DNA of 64,000 nucleotides from JAHEFT01 sp963700705 (GTDB taxonomy: Bacteria; Pseudomonadota; Gammaproteobacteria; Xanthomonadales; SZUA-36), in the NCBI GenBank assembly GCA_963700705.1, contig CAVOYQ010000007.1, positions 124,001-188,000 on the forward strand, in the 5' to 3' direction. Every line of letters starts with the position of its first letter. The first letter of the stretch is position 1. A program made the translations under genes and the position numbers. The notes under the pieces were generated by a model that saw nothing but the letters and a program-made list of their open reading frames with translations, was not told where the DNA came from and did no database searches. Positions 1 through 9,085 of this stretch are shown one piece after another.

Positions 1-1
1 C

Positions 2-1057
2 GGGCGACTGGTGGAGCGCAAATCCACCAGCGTCTGGCAGCCGGCGGTCAGGGGGCGCCGGGTGCAGGTTGAGAGCGATGCAGTGCAATTGAACATCGAG
101 CCGAAGCCGGCCGAGTTCAGCGGGTCCGAATGGCAGCCGGCCCGCGATTACCAGCTGACCCAACAAATTTCTTCGGGCGATACCTTGCGCGTGGGCGAAC
201 CGGTGACGCGTACCGTGATCGTTGACGCTGTCGGGCTGGAAGAGAACATGATCGTGGAGCCCGCCTGGCCGGACCTGGCGGATGCCAGGATCTACCCCGA
301 TCAGCCGCAGGGGATCACCCGTGACGACGGCCGCTGGGTGCTGGGCCACAAGGAGTTCCGGTACGCGGTGGTTCCCGAAAAAGAGGGCGAGCTGGTTCTG
401 CCGGAACTGAAAGTCGAGTGGTGGGATACGCAGAACAACCAGGCGCGTACCGCCACCTTGGCCGCGCACACGGTTTTCGTTCAACCCTCCAGCCTGGTGC
501 CGCCTTCGCCCGCGGCCTCCCCGGGATTGGCTGTTGGTGAAACGTCTGCTCCATCGCACACCGGCGGACCGGCCGAACCCGCTTATTGGCGCTGGTTAAC
601 CCTGGTATTTGCAGCCTTGTGGTTGCTGACGCTCCTGGCGGCCCTGAAAATTAGGGGCCGGGCTGCGATTGCGAAAACGGCAACCCGCAGTGATGACGGG
701 ATTTCGCAGACTGAAGCAGAAAGGCTTTCAAACCTTGAGCGCGCCTGTAAGTCAGGTGACCGCCGCCAGGCGCGAAACGCCCTGCAACACTGGCTGCGGG
801 ATTATGGTCCTGCGCAGAACAAGCGGAGCCTGCTCGAGTTCGCCGCCGGCACCGGAGACCCGGGTATCAGCGAAAGCATCTGCGTCCTGGACGCGGAAGG
901 CTTCAAGCCTTCTGACAATTCCGGGTCCCGCCCGGCGTGGAATGGTGGCGCGTTCTGGACCCGCTTCGAAGCGTGGCGCGTCACGCAGGCGGCCAAGGAT
1001 AGGGAACCCCCGCCATTGACTGACCTCTACGCCAGGGAGAACCGGCCCTCACGCTAG
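2..1057 (+). CDS. BatD-like protein (C-terminal part, cut by window edge)
   Basis: The reading frame is open from base 2, so the 5' end lies outside the window. What remains (about 351 residues) is the C-terminal part of a BatD / oxygen-tolerance type protein: periplasmic beta-rich segments, a single transmembrane helix near residues 195-215 (WRWLTLVFAALWLLTLLAAL) and a cytoplasmic tail of about 130 residues. BatD proteins accompany MoxR ATPases and VWA-domain BatA/BatB proteins in membrane complexes linked to stress tolerance; those partners would lie upstream of this window. It converges on the radical SAM gene with a 34-base gap. Family assignment rests on overall pattern and topology. Confidence 0.72.
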   Translation, partial: GRLVERKSTSVWQPAVRGRRVQVESDAVQLNIEPKPAEFSGSEWQPARDYQLTQQISSGDTLRVGEPVTRTVIVDAVGLEENMIVEPAWPDLADARIYPDQPQGITRDDGRWVLGHKEFRYAVVPEKEGELVLPELKVEWWDTQNNQARTATLAAHTVFVQPSSLVPPSPAASPGLAVGETSAPSHTGGPAEPAYWRWLTLVFAALWLLTLLAALKIRGRAAIAKTATRSDDGISQTEAERLSNLERACKSGDRRQARNALQHWLRDYGPAQNKRSLLEFAAGTGDPGISESICVLDAEGFKPSDNSGSRPAWNGGAFWTRFEAWRVTQAAKDREPPPLTDLYARENRPSR

Positions 1058-1091
1058 CGGGTTTCTGATCCGCAGTGAAAGTTTTGGCTAT

Positions 1092-2015
1092 TCAGCCTGT
1101 TCCGTACATCTGGCCGGGAGTCAGAACGCCAGGGAATTTGTCCCGGAGTTTGCAGCGTGAGCTGTAACACAGGTGGCAGGCGTCGGCGTATCCTTGTTGG
1201 TGCGGCAATCCGTAGCGATTCACCAGTTCCGCCGGCCCGCCGGCGAGCAGCGGTCCAACGATCGGGTGAGCGTCCGGATCGTAGTCGCGAACGATTTCCG
1301 TCAGCGGGCGCTCGAGCACGTTCCCGATCGAAATACCCTGGCAGACGTGCAGGTTTCCAAAAGCGTCGACGTGCACGCGTTCCGGATGACGCAAGTCCTC
1401 CCACGGGCATTCGGTGAATTGTTTCCAGGGTTGTTGCCTGACCCGTGAGGCCAGCTTTTCGGCGGCCCGTCCGCGGAACAAAACTGCGGATTCACCCGCA
1501 GGCAACTGGCCGGATGCGCAGGGTGCATCCAACGCTTCCGGTTCAGAGACGCTGATGAAATTGACCGGAATACCCAGGCGTTCCGCAGCCTGGCGGGCAA
1601 TAAGTGGTTGCCGGAGGCCATCCCTGCTGCCGTGGTAGGCATCATCGCTGATCGAAAGGTCTTCGACGATACCTGCCAGCGGTTGCAACCACTTCAGGGC
1701 TTCATCTTCCGTAGTCGCCCAGTAGGCGTTGGTGACCACACCAACCTTAAACCCCCGGTCTTTCGCCAGTTGAATCCCGGTGCACAGCAGGGGGTAGTAA
1801 AGAAACGCTTCACCACCTTCAAAATAGATCCATTCGATCGTGCCGAGCTTTTCGGCCTGCTCCAGGATATGCAAAATGATCTCTTCGGTCATGGTGCCCT
1901 GTTGCGAGGGTCCTCCCCAGACAAAACAGTGATCACACTCGTAGTTACACTCGTACGTCAGCAGGAGATGCAATCCGGAAAGCGGTGTGAACCGGGTGTT
2001 GGCAGAAGGGGTCAT
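1092..2015 (-). CDS. Radical SAM protein with auxiliary cysteine clusters
   Basis: A 307-residue radical SAM enzyme. The CNYECDHC stretch near residue 23 is the CxxxCxxC motif that binds the SAM-cleaving [4Fe-4S] cluster, and YFEGGEAFLY matches the GGE motif. The C-terminal third carries further cysteines (CPWEDL, HVCQG, then CHLCYSSRC at the end), resembling the auxiliary cluster region of SPASM or twitch enzymes that modify peptides or install cofactors. It starts 5 bases after the SPOR gene, in the same transcript as argS. No peptide precursor gene is visible next to it, so the substrate is unknown. It is not a recognisable housekeeping radical SAM enzyme such as BioB, LipA, HemN or MiaB. 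Confidence 0.82.
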   Translation of the reverse strand: MTPSANTRFTPLSGLHLLLTYECNYECDHCFVWGGPSQQGTMTEEIILHILEQAEKLGTIEWIYFEGGEAFLYYPLLCTGIQLAKDRGFKVGVVTNAYWATTEDEALKWLQPLAGIVEDLSISDDAYHGSRDGLRQPLIARQAAERLGIPVNFISVSEPEALDAPCASGQLPAGESAVLFRGRAAEKLASRVRQQPWKQFTECPWEDLRHPERVHVDAFGNLHVCQGISIGNVLERPLTEIVRDYDPDAHPIVGPLLAGGPAELVNRYGLPHQQGYADACHLCYSSRCKLRDKFPGVLTPGQMYGTG

Positions 2016-2020
2016 GATGG

Positions 2021-2596
2021 TTACGGGCTTTTCATCACCAGGCTTTCAATGCCGTTGTTGGCGAGCTTGGTGCGCATCTCGTCCGCCGCCTGGACACCTT
2101 TGACCGGGCCGACGCGCACGCGGTGCCAGGTTGCATCATTGACAGTGACGCTCTGGATCTGTGCCGTGACACCCAACAGCGCCAACCGGGCCTTGAATTG
2201 TTCGGCATCTGAATTGTCACGGAATGAGCCCACCTGCAGGAGATAGCTGCCGGTGTCCGCCTGGGCCTGTGCAGCCGGGGTTTCCGCCGGCCGGTTTTTG
2301 GCGCTGAGTTCCTGTTCCGGCACGACGACTTCCATTTCCGGCAGGACCGTGAAAAAGTCGTAAGGGGACTTCCTCGGTTCCTTGCCGGCAGGCGCGACTT
2401 CATCCGTGTCGATGGGGCCGGCCGGTTCCGCGGATTCCTCGGTTGCCGTCGGATCGACCCTCGGCTGTGGAATGAAGCCCTTCGACCACAGGTACCAGGC
2501 CAGTCCCAGCCCGACCAGGATGCCGGCCAACAACCACAGCCAGCCGGGTGTGCCCTGGTGATTTCTGCCGGATTTTCTTCGTTGCGCCGCGGCCAC
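2021..2596 (-). CDS. SPOR-domain protein, FtsN-like
   Basis: A 191-residue bitopic protein: basic cytoplasmic N-terminus, one transmembrane helix at about residues 18-37 (WLWLLAGILVGLGLAWYLW), an acidic proline-rich linker, and a C-terminal SPOR domain from about residue 113 (SYLLQVGSFRDNSDAEQFKA). SPOR domains bind glycan strands stripped of stem peptides at the division septum, and this architecture matches FtsN-type proteins. A GTG start abuts the argS stop codon directly. SPOR proteins next to argS are common in gammaproteobacteria. Whether this is the essential FtsN or a paralogue cannot be told here. Confidence 0.85.
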   Translation of the reverse strand: MAAAQRRKSGRNHQGTPGWLWLLAGILVGLGLAWYLWSKGFIPQPRVDPTATEESAEPAGPIDTDEVAPAGKEPRKSPYDFFTVLPEMEVVVPEQELSAKNRPAETPAAQAQADTGSYLLQVGSFRDNSDAEQFKARLALLGVTAQIQSVTVNDATWHRVRVGPVKGVQAADEMRTKLANNGIESLVMKSP

Positions 2597-4357
2597 TTAC
2601 ATCTCCTCCGGCGCTGAAACGCCCAGCATTCCCAGGCCCTTGCTCAGCACGATTTTGGTCGCCAGCACCAGGTTGAGCCGTGCATTTCTGAGGTTTTCGT
2701 CGTCCACCAGGAACTGGTGTGCGTTGTAGTAGGAGTGGAGGTCGGTGGCCAGCGAATGGAGGTAGTGAGCCATCAGGTGCGGGGACCGCAGGCGCGCCGA
2801 GGATTCGATGATCTCCGGGAACTTGCTGATCGTTCTCATCAGCTGGAATTCGTGCTCTTCGGTCAGCAAATCGAGCGCCACTTCGCCGATCGCTTCATTA
2901 TGCCGTTCATCCATCTGCACCAGGTTGCGCAATACGCTGCAAATCCGGGCGTGCGCATACTGGATGTAGTAGACCGGGTTTTCGTTGGAGCGGGACTTCG
3001 CCAGGTCCAGGTCGAAATCCAGGTGCTGGTCGTGGGAGCGCATGACGTAAAAGAACCGCGCCGCGTCGGTGCTGACTTCCTCGCGCAGTTCGCGCAGCGT
3101 AATAAACTGCCCCGAGCGCGTCGACATCGCCACTTTTTCACCAAACCGGAACAGCACCGCGAACTGGACCAGCAGGATTTCAAGGCATTCCGGGTCTTCC
3201 CCGAGACCGCGGGCCGCTGCCTGCAAGCGGGCGACGTAGCCGTGGTGGTCGGCTCCAAAAATGTAGATGGCGCGCTGGAAACCCCGTTCCAGCTTGTTCA
3301 GGAAATAGGCGATATCCGAAGCAAAATAGGTGGTTCGGCCGTTCTCCCGAACCACGACACGGTCTTTTTCATCGCCCAGTTCGGTTGCTTTGAACCACGT
3401 CGCGCCATCCTTTTTATAGAGGTATCCGTTTTTCTCCAGGCGCTCGATGGCGTGCTGAACGGAACCGCTGTCTTCCAGGTCACGTTCGGAAAACCACTTG
3501 TCGAAAGGCACACCGAATTCGGCCAGGTCTTCCTTGATGTCGTCCAGGATATAGTCCAGCGCGACGTTGAAAAACACCTCGTAACCGTCGTCACCGAGCA
3601 ATTTCCGGGCCCGGGCAATCAACGCATCCAGGTAGGCTTCGCCTTCACCGCCGGCCTGCGGTGACGGGGGTAATCCTTCCTCGACCACCAGTCGCGTGAA
3701 CCGCCACTTGTCCCCGTGCTCAACGCGAACCAGGCGGGCGATGTCGTAGATATAATCGCCCCGGTAGCCGTTGTCCGGGAAGCTGATGTTTTCGCCACAA
3801 AGCTCAAGGTAGCGAAGCCATACACTGACCGCCAGGATGTCCATCTGGCGGCCGTTGTCGTTGACGTAGTATTCGCGCTGCACTTCGTATCCGGCTGCGA
3901 CGAGTATGTTGGCCAGGCTGGCGCCGTAAGCCGCACCCCGGCCATGACCCACATGCAGCGGGCCGGTCGGGTTGGCCGACACGTATTCCAGCGTCACGCG
4001 GTTGCGCCCGGCCCGCAGAATCTGGCCGTAGTTTTCACCCTGGCGCAGCGCATCCTTGATCACGCCGGTAAGCGCGCAAGCCTGCAGGTAGAAATTGACA
4101 AAACCCGGTCCGGCGATTTCCATGCGCTCGACCTGGCGGGACTTGGGCGTCTTGTCGATGATCAGTTGTGCCAGTTCCCGCGGCGCCATACCGGCGGTTT
4201 TCGCCAGTACCATGGCGAGGTTGGAGGCAAATTCACCGTGTTCCGGCGATCGTGTGCGCTCGAGCTGTATGGCGATCTCGGATTCCGCAGGCAACACACC
4301 CTCACGTTGCAGGTGCAACATGGACTGGGCCAGCAACTCTTCCAAATGTTCTTTCAC
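2597..4357 (-). CDS. argS: Arginyl-tRNA synthetase
   Basis: Class I synthetase charging tRNA-Arg. Seen in order: N-terminal Add-1 domain, the HIGH-type motif in GPLHVGHGRGAAYG near residue 120, the MSTRSG motif in place of KMSKS, and the C-terminal anticodon-binding domain ending VLSKGLGMLGV. The frame is open further upstream, but a GTG at 4357 (VKEHLEELL) fits family N-termini and has an AGGGAAG Shine-Dalgarno about 11 bases before it. That start gives about 586 residues, normal for bacterial ArgRS. It is first in a run with the SPOR and radical SAM genes. Confidence 0.95.
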   Translation of the reverse strand: MKEHLEELLAQSMLHLQREGVLPAESEIAIQLERTRSPEHGEFASNLAMVLAKTAGMAPRELAQLIIDKTPKSRQVERMEIAGPGFVNFYLQACALTGVIKDALRQGENYGQILRAGRNRVTLEYVSANPTGPLHVGHGRGAAYGASLANILVAAGYEVQREYYVNDNGRQMDILAVSVWLRYLELCGENISFPDNGYRGDYIYDIARLVRVEHGDKWRFTRLVVEEGLPPSPQAGGEGEAYLDALIARARKLLGDDGYEVFFNVALDYILDDIKEDLAEFGVPFDKWFSERDLEDSGSVQHAIERLEKNGYLYKKDGATWFKATELGDEKDRVVVRENGRTTYFASDIAYFLNKLERGFQRAIYIFGADHHGYVARLQAAARGLGEDPECLEILLVQFAVLFRFGEKVAMSTRSGQFITLRELREEVSTDAARFFYVMRSHDQHLDFDLDLAKSRSNENPVYYIQYAHARICSVLRNLVQMDERHNEAIGEVALDLLTEEHEFQLMRTISKFPEIIESSARLRSPHLMAHYLHSLATDLHSYYNAHQFLVDDENLRNARLNLVLATKIVLSKGLGMLGVSAPEEM

Positions 4358-4656
4358 GGGGTGATTTTCTTCCCTGTAGGGGTTCGAACGGGACTGTGGA
4401 CCGGGCTTATTGTAAACCACTTGCGAGGTGTTGCAGTAGATTTGATCCTCCTGTGGATAACTCTGTGGGTAACCACAGTGCTCCGGTTCCGCGGGGTGGT
4501 AGGTTTTTACCTACCCGGTTTTGACCGGAAATTGAAAGAAATTAAAAAACTATATATATCAATATTATAAACATGATTTATCGGATTTTAATTGATAGTT
4601 TAAGTGTAAGCTGATGATATTTTCCGGTGTTCCCATTCTGTGCATAAAAATAGGCA
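4358..4656. other. AT-rich divergent spacer with DnaA-box-like sites and hairpins
   Basis: Spacer between divergent argS and dctM. On the + strand TGTGGATAA (4452-4460) is the exact complement of the DnaA box TTATCCACA, and TGTGGGTAA (4464-4472) differs by one base. The second lies in a perfect CTGTGG-GTAA-CCACAG hairpin (4463-4478). Two more hairpins follow: GGTAGGT/ACCTACC (4498-4515) and CCGGT/ACCGG (4515-4528). Bases 4529-4620 are strikingly AT-rich. The region must hold promoters for both flanking genes, but no clean -10/-35 pair stands out. Confidence 0.45.
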
Positions 4657-6080
4657 ATGGTGGTAACATCTCCGCCAGATGAATTTACGCACCGGCAGTT
4701 AAAAATGGCAGGCTTGATGGCATTCGGCCTGTTCGCCGCCATTGGCCTGGCGTTGATGGCGGGTTTCCCGGTGGCATTCACCCTGGCCGGTGTTGCGCTG
4801 ATTTTCGCCGGCCTCGGCGTGATGGCGGGAACCTTCGACCCGGTGTTCCTGGAAGCCTTCCCGAACCGCATTTACGGCATCATGACCAACGAAACGTTGA
4901 TCGCGGTGCCGATTTTCGTATTCATGGGGGTAATGCTGGAGCGCTCGAAACTGGCTGACCAGTTGCTGCAGTCGCTGGCGCAGTTGATGCGCGGCACGCC
5001 GGGAGGCCTGGGCCTTGCGGTGATCGTGGTCGGCGCCATGATGGCGGCCAGCACCGGCATTGTCGGCGCTACCGTGGTGACGATGGGTCTGATATCCCTG
5101 CCCACGATGCTCAACAAGGGATACAGTCCGGCGGTTTCGGCCGGGACGATTTGCGCTTCCGGCACCCTGGGACAGATTATTCCGCCCTCCATCGTGCTGG
5201 TCATGTTGGCGGACGTGCTTTCCAACGCGTACCAGCAGGCTCAGCTGCAACTGGGCAACTACCGGCCGGAAACGGTTTCGGTGGGTGAGCTTTTTGCCGG
5301 GGCGCTGGTGCCCGGGCTGATCCTGGTGATGGCTTACCTCCTGTACATCACCATCCTGGCCCGTGCCGGCCGGCGCTGATGCCGCCGGACAGCGCAGCGG
5401 ATGATGAGCGGGTGAGTTTCGGGCGCCTGCTGCTGCTGGCGTCCGGCCCGTTGTTTTTGATCGTCGCGGTGCTTGGCTCCATCCTGGGCGGCATTGCCAC
5501 GCCAACCGAGGCTGCCGCCGTGGGCGCCATCGGAGCCATGATGCTGGCGCGATTGGGCGGCCAACTTTCATTGGACACGCTGAGAAACGTGGTTTACCGG
5601 ACCACGCGGATCACCGCGATGGTCTTCATGATCCTGATCGGCGCTTCCCTGTTCAGCCTGGTGTTCCGCGGATTTGGCGGTGATCACATGATCTCCGACT
5701 TTCTTACGGCCCTGCCGGGCGGGGTTTTCACGGCCATGGTGCTGGTAATGACGGTCATGTTCCTGCTGGGGTTCGTGCTCGACTTCATCGAAATCACGTT
5801 CGTGGTCGTTCCCATCGTGGGGCCGGTACTGATGGCGATGGGTCTGGATCCGATCTGGCTGGGTGTGATGATTGCACTGAATCTGCAGACATCGTTCCTG
5901 ACACCGCCATTCGGGTTTTCGCTGTTCTACCTGCGGGGTGTCTGCCCGGATTCGGTTCCCACCTCGGCGATTTATCGGGGTGTCATTCCCTTTATCGCCA
6001 TCCAGTTGATGGTGTTGGGCGTGCTGGCGGTCTGGCCTTCTCTGGTAACCTGGCTGCCGGGCGTGGTTTATCCCGGTTAG
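4657..6080 (+). CDS. dctM: TRAP transporter large permease DctM (split by one frameshift)
   Basis: DctM is the 12-14-helix membrane subunit of tripartite ATP-independent periplasmic transporters, which take up organic acids with a sodium gradient. The first frame (4657-5379) carries the N-terminal half with STGIVGATVVTMG; the second (5379-6080) carries the C-terminal half with GIATPTEAAAVGAIGAM and LQTSFLTPPFGFSLF. They meet as TGATG, and adding one base (CGC-CTG) joins them into one protein of normal DctM size, so an assembly indel is likelier than two subunits. ATG at 4705 is an equally good start, placing the first helix at the N-terminus. No DctQ small permease is adjacent. Confidence 0.85.
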
Positions 6081-6096
6081 ACAGGTACCCGATTCA

Positions 6097-7110
6097 TCAC
6101 TCGAAATTGATGAAGAGGGTCAGGCGCAGGTAAAAGTCCGTCGCGGGCCGCGTGCCTTCGTCGTTCCGGTCGTAATAAGTCACCACCGTGTTGGGCGTGA
6201 TGTAGAAATGCGGGCTCGCCTGGAATTCGATCCCGCCGAAGAAGGTGGTAGCCCGGGCGGTCGGGTCATACGGCAGGTAGGCGATATTGTTGCCCCTGGG
6301 ACTGGGTTCAAACAGCCGGTCAACCCGGCCTACCAGCCGGGTATTTTCGGCCACCCGGCCCCAGGCAAAAGCCGAAGCGAGTTCGAGGTTGGGATCGTCC
6401 CCCCGGTCCTGGTGCGAATATTGCGCCCCCAGCGTGAGTGTCCCGGTTTGCCAGGCGACAAAAGCCTGGAAGGTCGTCCGGTTGGTCGCGCCGGGCCGTG
6501 GCTGGTAGTCGGCGTAGAGGTCGATGGTCCAGTCTGCTGCGGGCTTCCAGGTCATGGCCCCCATCCACTTGCTGTGATCATCCGAGTCCGCGCCGAATGC
6601 AACGGGGGCGCCATACATGGCCCGGTAGGAGATGGTTCCCGCGGTGTTTACCGGGCCCTTCATTGCGATACCGGTGTCACGGCTCGGCGCACCCTGCAAG
6701 TCCATGGGGGTCCGGGCGAGATAGCGAAAATCCCAGATCGACTCGATCAGGTCGAAGGTGGGCGTAGGTGAGAGGCCGAGCAAAAGCCGCTGTCGGCCGG
6801 CCTTCCAGCCAAGGAAAAGATCCTTGAGCTGGGAAGTGAAGGAATAGGTCTCGAACGCGCCCGACTGGTTGATTTCGAGCCGCGCGCGGCCGAACCAGTT
6901 GTCGCTGAAATCTGCATCCAGCGTGAAATAGCCGCGCCGCACCACCACGCCTGCAGCGCCCTCGCCGCTGTCCAGATGGTTGCTGGGTATGTAATAAAGA
7001 TCTCCGAACAGCAAGCCGCCGACGCTAAGCGCCGGCGGCTCCTCCGGTGTTGCGGCGCTGGCCAGCGGAGCCCAGAGCAGCAAGGCTGCCAGCAAACTCC
7101 GCGTGTTCAC
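6097..7110 (-). CDS. Outer-membrane porin-like beta-barrel protein
   Basis: A 337-residue protein with a cleavable signal peptide (hydrophobic core LLAALLLWAPLASA). Its alternating hydrophobic strands are rich in Tyr, Trp and Phe, and it ends FYLRLTLFINFE with an aromatic near the C-terminus, as outer-membrane barrels do. It resembles phosphate-selective or short-chain porins. It lies 16 bases downstream of dctP on the same strand, so it probably opens the outer membrane to the TRAP substrate. The substrate is not identifiable from the sequence. Confidence 0.7.
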   Translation of the reverse strand: MNTRSLLAALLLWAPLASAATPEEPPALSVGGLLFGDLYYIPSNHLDSGEGAAGVVVRRGYFTLDADFSDNWFGRARLEINQSGAFETYSFTSQLKDLFLGWKAGRQRLLLGLSPTPTFDLIESIWDFRYLARTPMDLQGAPSRDTGIAMKGPVNTAGTISYRAMYGAPVAFGADSDDHSKWMGAMTWKPAADWTIDLYADYQPRPGATNRTTFQAFVAWQTGTLTLGAQYSHQDRGDDPNLELASAFAWGRVAENTRLVGRVDRLFEPSPRGNNIAYLPYDPTARATTFFGGIEFQASPHFYITPNTVVTYYDRNDEGTRPATDFYLRLTLFINFE

Positions 7111-7126
7111 CGCGCCCGGATGCCTG

Positions 7127-8244
7127 CTAGCGGTGGTTCACGAAATACTGTGAGCCGATTTCTGTCCAGGGCCGGACCTGGTCCATGTAGGATTTCATGG
7201 AAGCCCAGACCTTTCCGGACATCTCGTCAGCCGCAGCCTGCTCTTCGATCACTTCCAGGGACGCCCGCTTCAGTTCCGCCAGCACCTCGTCGGGAAATGG
7301 CCGCAGTTCGACGCCGTGTTCCTGTACCAGGTTCCTCAAAGCCTGGCCGTTCTTTGCTTCGAAGTCGGACAGCATGTCGATATTGGCCGCTTTGCAGGCA
7401 TTGACCACGATGGCCTGCAAGTCGGCCGGCAACCTGGCGAAAGCCTCGGCATTGATGATGGATTCCAGCGCGCTGGCCGGCTCATGCCAGCCGGGGTAGT
7501 AATAGTACTGGGCCGCCCGGAACAGGCCGAAGGCCAGGTCGTTCATCGGGCCGACCCACTCGGTGGCGTCGATGGTTCCGTTTTGCAGAGCGGTGAACAG
7601 TTCGGCCCCGGGAATATTGACCGGCGTGCCGCCGATCCGTTTCAGGACCTCGCCGCCAAAACCGGGGATGCGCATCTTCAGCCCCTTGAGGTCATCAACA
7701 GCTGTTGATCTGCTTGTTGAACCAGCCGCCCATTTGCGTGCCGGAATTGCCGATCGGGTAGGGAATGACGCCGAACGGCGCGTAGGTTTCGTGGTAGAGC
7801 TCCAGTCCTCCACCGTAGTAGAACCAGCCGTTCAGTTCGCTGGCAGTCATGCCGAAAGGAACGCCTGAGAAAAACGGCGAGGCGGCAATTTTGCCTTTCC
7901 AGTAATAGGCTCCGCCATGCCCCATTTCCGCCGTACCGCGCTGAACTGCGTCAAACACCTCGAACGGGGGAACCAGTTCGTTGCCTCCGTAAACCGTGAC
8001 GGTCAGGCGTCCGCCACTCATCTCGCCGATGATTTTCGCAAGGAAGTTGGCGCCGGTGCCCAGCCCGGGAAAATCCCGCGGCCAGGTGGTCACCATTTTC
8101 CACTCGAAGGTTTCGGCTGATCCGCCTGTGCCGTTGTCCGCGCAGTCCTGCGGTGCCTGACGGTTTGGCGCAAGCAGTTAAAAGGCCAGCTGTTCCGGCG
8201 AGTCCTGCGATGCTGGCGGTCTTGACGAATTTTCTTCTGTCCAT
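7127..8244 (-). CDS. dctP: TRAP transporter solute-binding protein DctP (two frameshifts)
   Basis: Periplasmic substrate receptor of the TRAP system. The N-terminus from ATG 8244 reads MDRRKFVKTASIAGLAG: a twin-arginine motif followed by a lipobox-like LLTAC. The mature part is in two other frames: MVTTWPRDFPGLG through GGWFNKQINS, then DDLKGLKMRIPGFGGEV, LQNGTIDATEWVGP and the C-terminus. One extra base near 8141-8152 and one near 7695-7703 account for both breaks and restore about 372 residues, close to family length. The family's substrate-carboxylate arginine is expected in the LKMRIPG segment. The start lies inside the 3' end of ttcA. Confidence 0.83.
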
Positions 8245-9047
8245 AGTCTTTCTTCTCCAGGGTTTCCCAAGTTTATGAAATCGAATAGCTCGTGGTCCGC
8301 CAGATGAGATGGCGTGACATTCCCGATCGCCCGGAAAATATTTTCGATCCTGCCGGGATGCTTTTTTTTCCACAGCGTCAGCATTTCCTTGATCGCCTGG
8401 CGCTGGAGGTTGGGCTGCGACCCGCACAGATCGCAGGGAATGATCGGAAACGCCCGCGTTTCCGCGTAGCGCGAAATATCCTGTTCGCTGCAGTAGGCCA
8501 GTGGACGGATCACCACGTGTTCACCGCCGTCAGACAGCAGTTTGGGCGGCATGGCCTTGATCCGTCCGCCGTAAAACAGGTTGAGGAACAGGGTTTCGAT
8601 AATGTCATCGCGGTGATGGCCGAGCGCGATCCGGGTGATTCCATTCTCCCGGGCATACCGGTACAGCGCTCCCCTGCGCAATCGCGAGCACAGGCTGCAG
8701 GTTGTTTTGCCTTCCGGGATGATGCGCTTCACCACGCTGTAGGTGTCCTGTTCGATGACATGGAAAGGAACACCCATCTGTTTTGCATAGTCCGGCAGAA
8801 CGTTTTCCGGGAAGCCCGGCTGTTTTTGATCGAGGTTGACGGCCAGCAATTCGAAATGCACCGGCGCCCGTTTTTGCAGGGCGACCAGGATGTCCAGCAG
8901 GGTGAACGAGTCCTTGCCGCCGGAAAGGCAGACCATCACGCGGTCACCCTCATCGATCATGTTGAAATCGATGATGGCCTGCGCGGTGTTGCGTTCCAGC
9001 CGCTTGGTCAGTTTATTATCCGAATATCGTTGTTTTGCAGTAATCAT
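8178..9047 (-). CDS. ttcA: tRNA 2-thiocytidine(32) synthetase
   Basis: ATP-dependent thiolase that makes 2-thiocytidine at tRNA position 32. The PP-loop CLSGGKDSFTLLD is near residue 40, followed by two CxxC pairs (CSLCSR and CDLCGS) that hold the labile [4Fe-4S] cluster; the last conserved segment is SHLADHELFDF. Length 289 residues, slightly short of the E. coli protein. The 3' end overlaps the dctP start by 67 bases on the same strand. It is divergent from the YdcH gene with a 38-base gap. Confidence 0.94.
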   Translation of the reverse strand: MITAKQRYSDNKLTKRLERNTAQAIIDFNMIDEGDRVMVCLSGGKDSFTLLDILVALQKRAPVHFELLAVNLDQKQPGFPENVLPDYAKQMGVPFHVIEQDTYSVVKRIIPEGKTTCSLCSRLRRGALYRYARENGITRIALGHHRDDIIETLFLNLFYGGRIKAMPPKLLSDGGEHVVIRPLAYCSEQDISRYAETRAFPIIPCDLCGSQPNLQRQAIKEMLTLWKKKHPGRIENIFRAIGNVTPSHLADHELFDFINLGNPGEERLWTEENSSRPPASQDSPEQLAF

Positions 9048-9085
9048 CCGCGCATTTTACGTCAAATCTGTACTATCCTTGTATC

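Noticed and set aside
2717..3664. Long plus-strand ORF (315 codons) antisense to argS
   Set aside because: It is a shadow of the GC-rich argS reading frame; its translation shows no recognisable domain or ribosome-binding site.
4358..4656. Chromosomal replication origin
   Set aside because: Only two DnaA-like boxes, and neither dnaA/dnaN nor mnmG/rsmG genes are nearby.
5340..5400. Programmed frameshift or genuine two-subunit DctM
   Set aside because: There is no slippery heptamer or clear downstream pseudoknot, and the same type of one-base break occurs in many unrelated genes here, so an indel is simpler.
7127..8244. dctP as a true pseudogene
   Set aside because: Apart from two one-base shifts all family motifs are intact, and neighbouring essential genes carry the same type of lesion.
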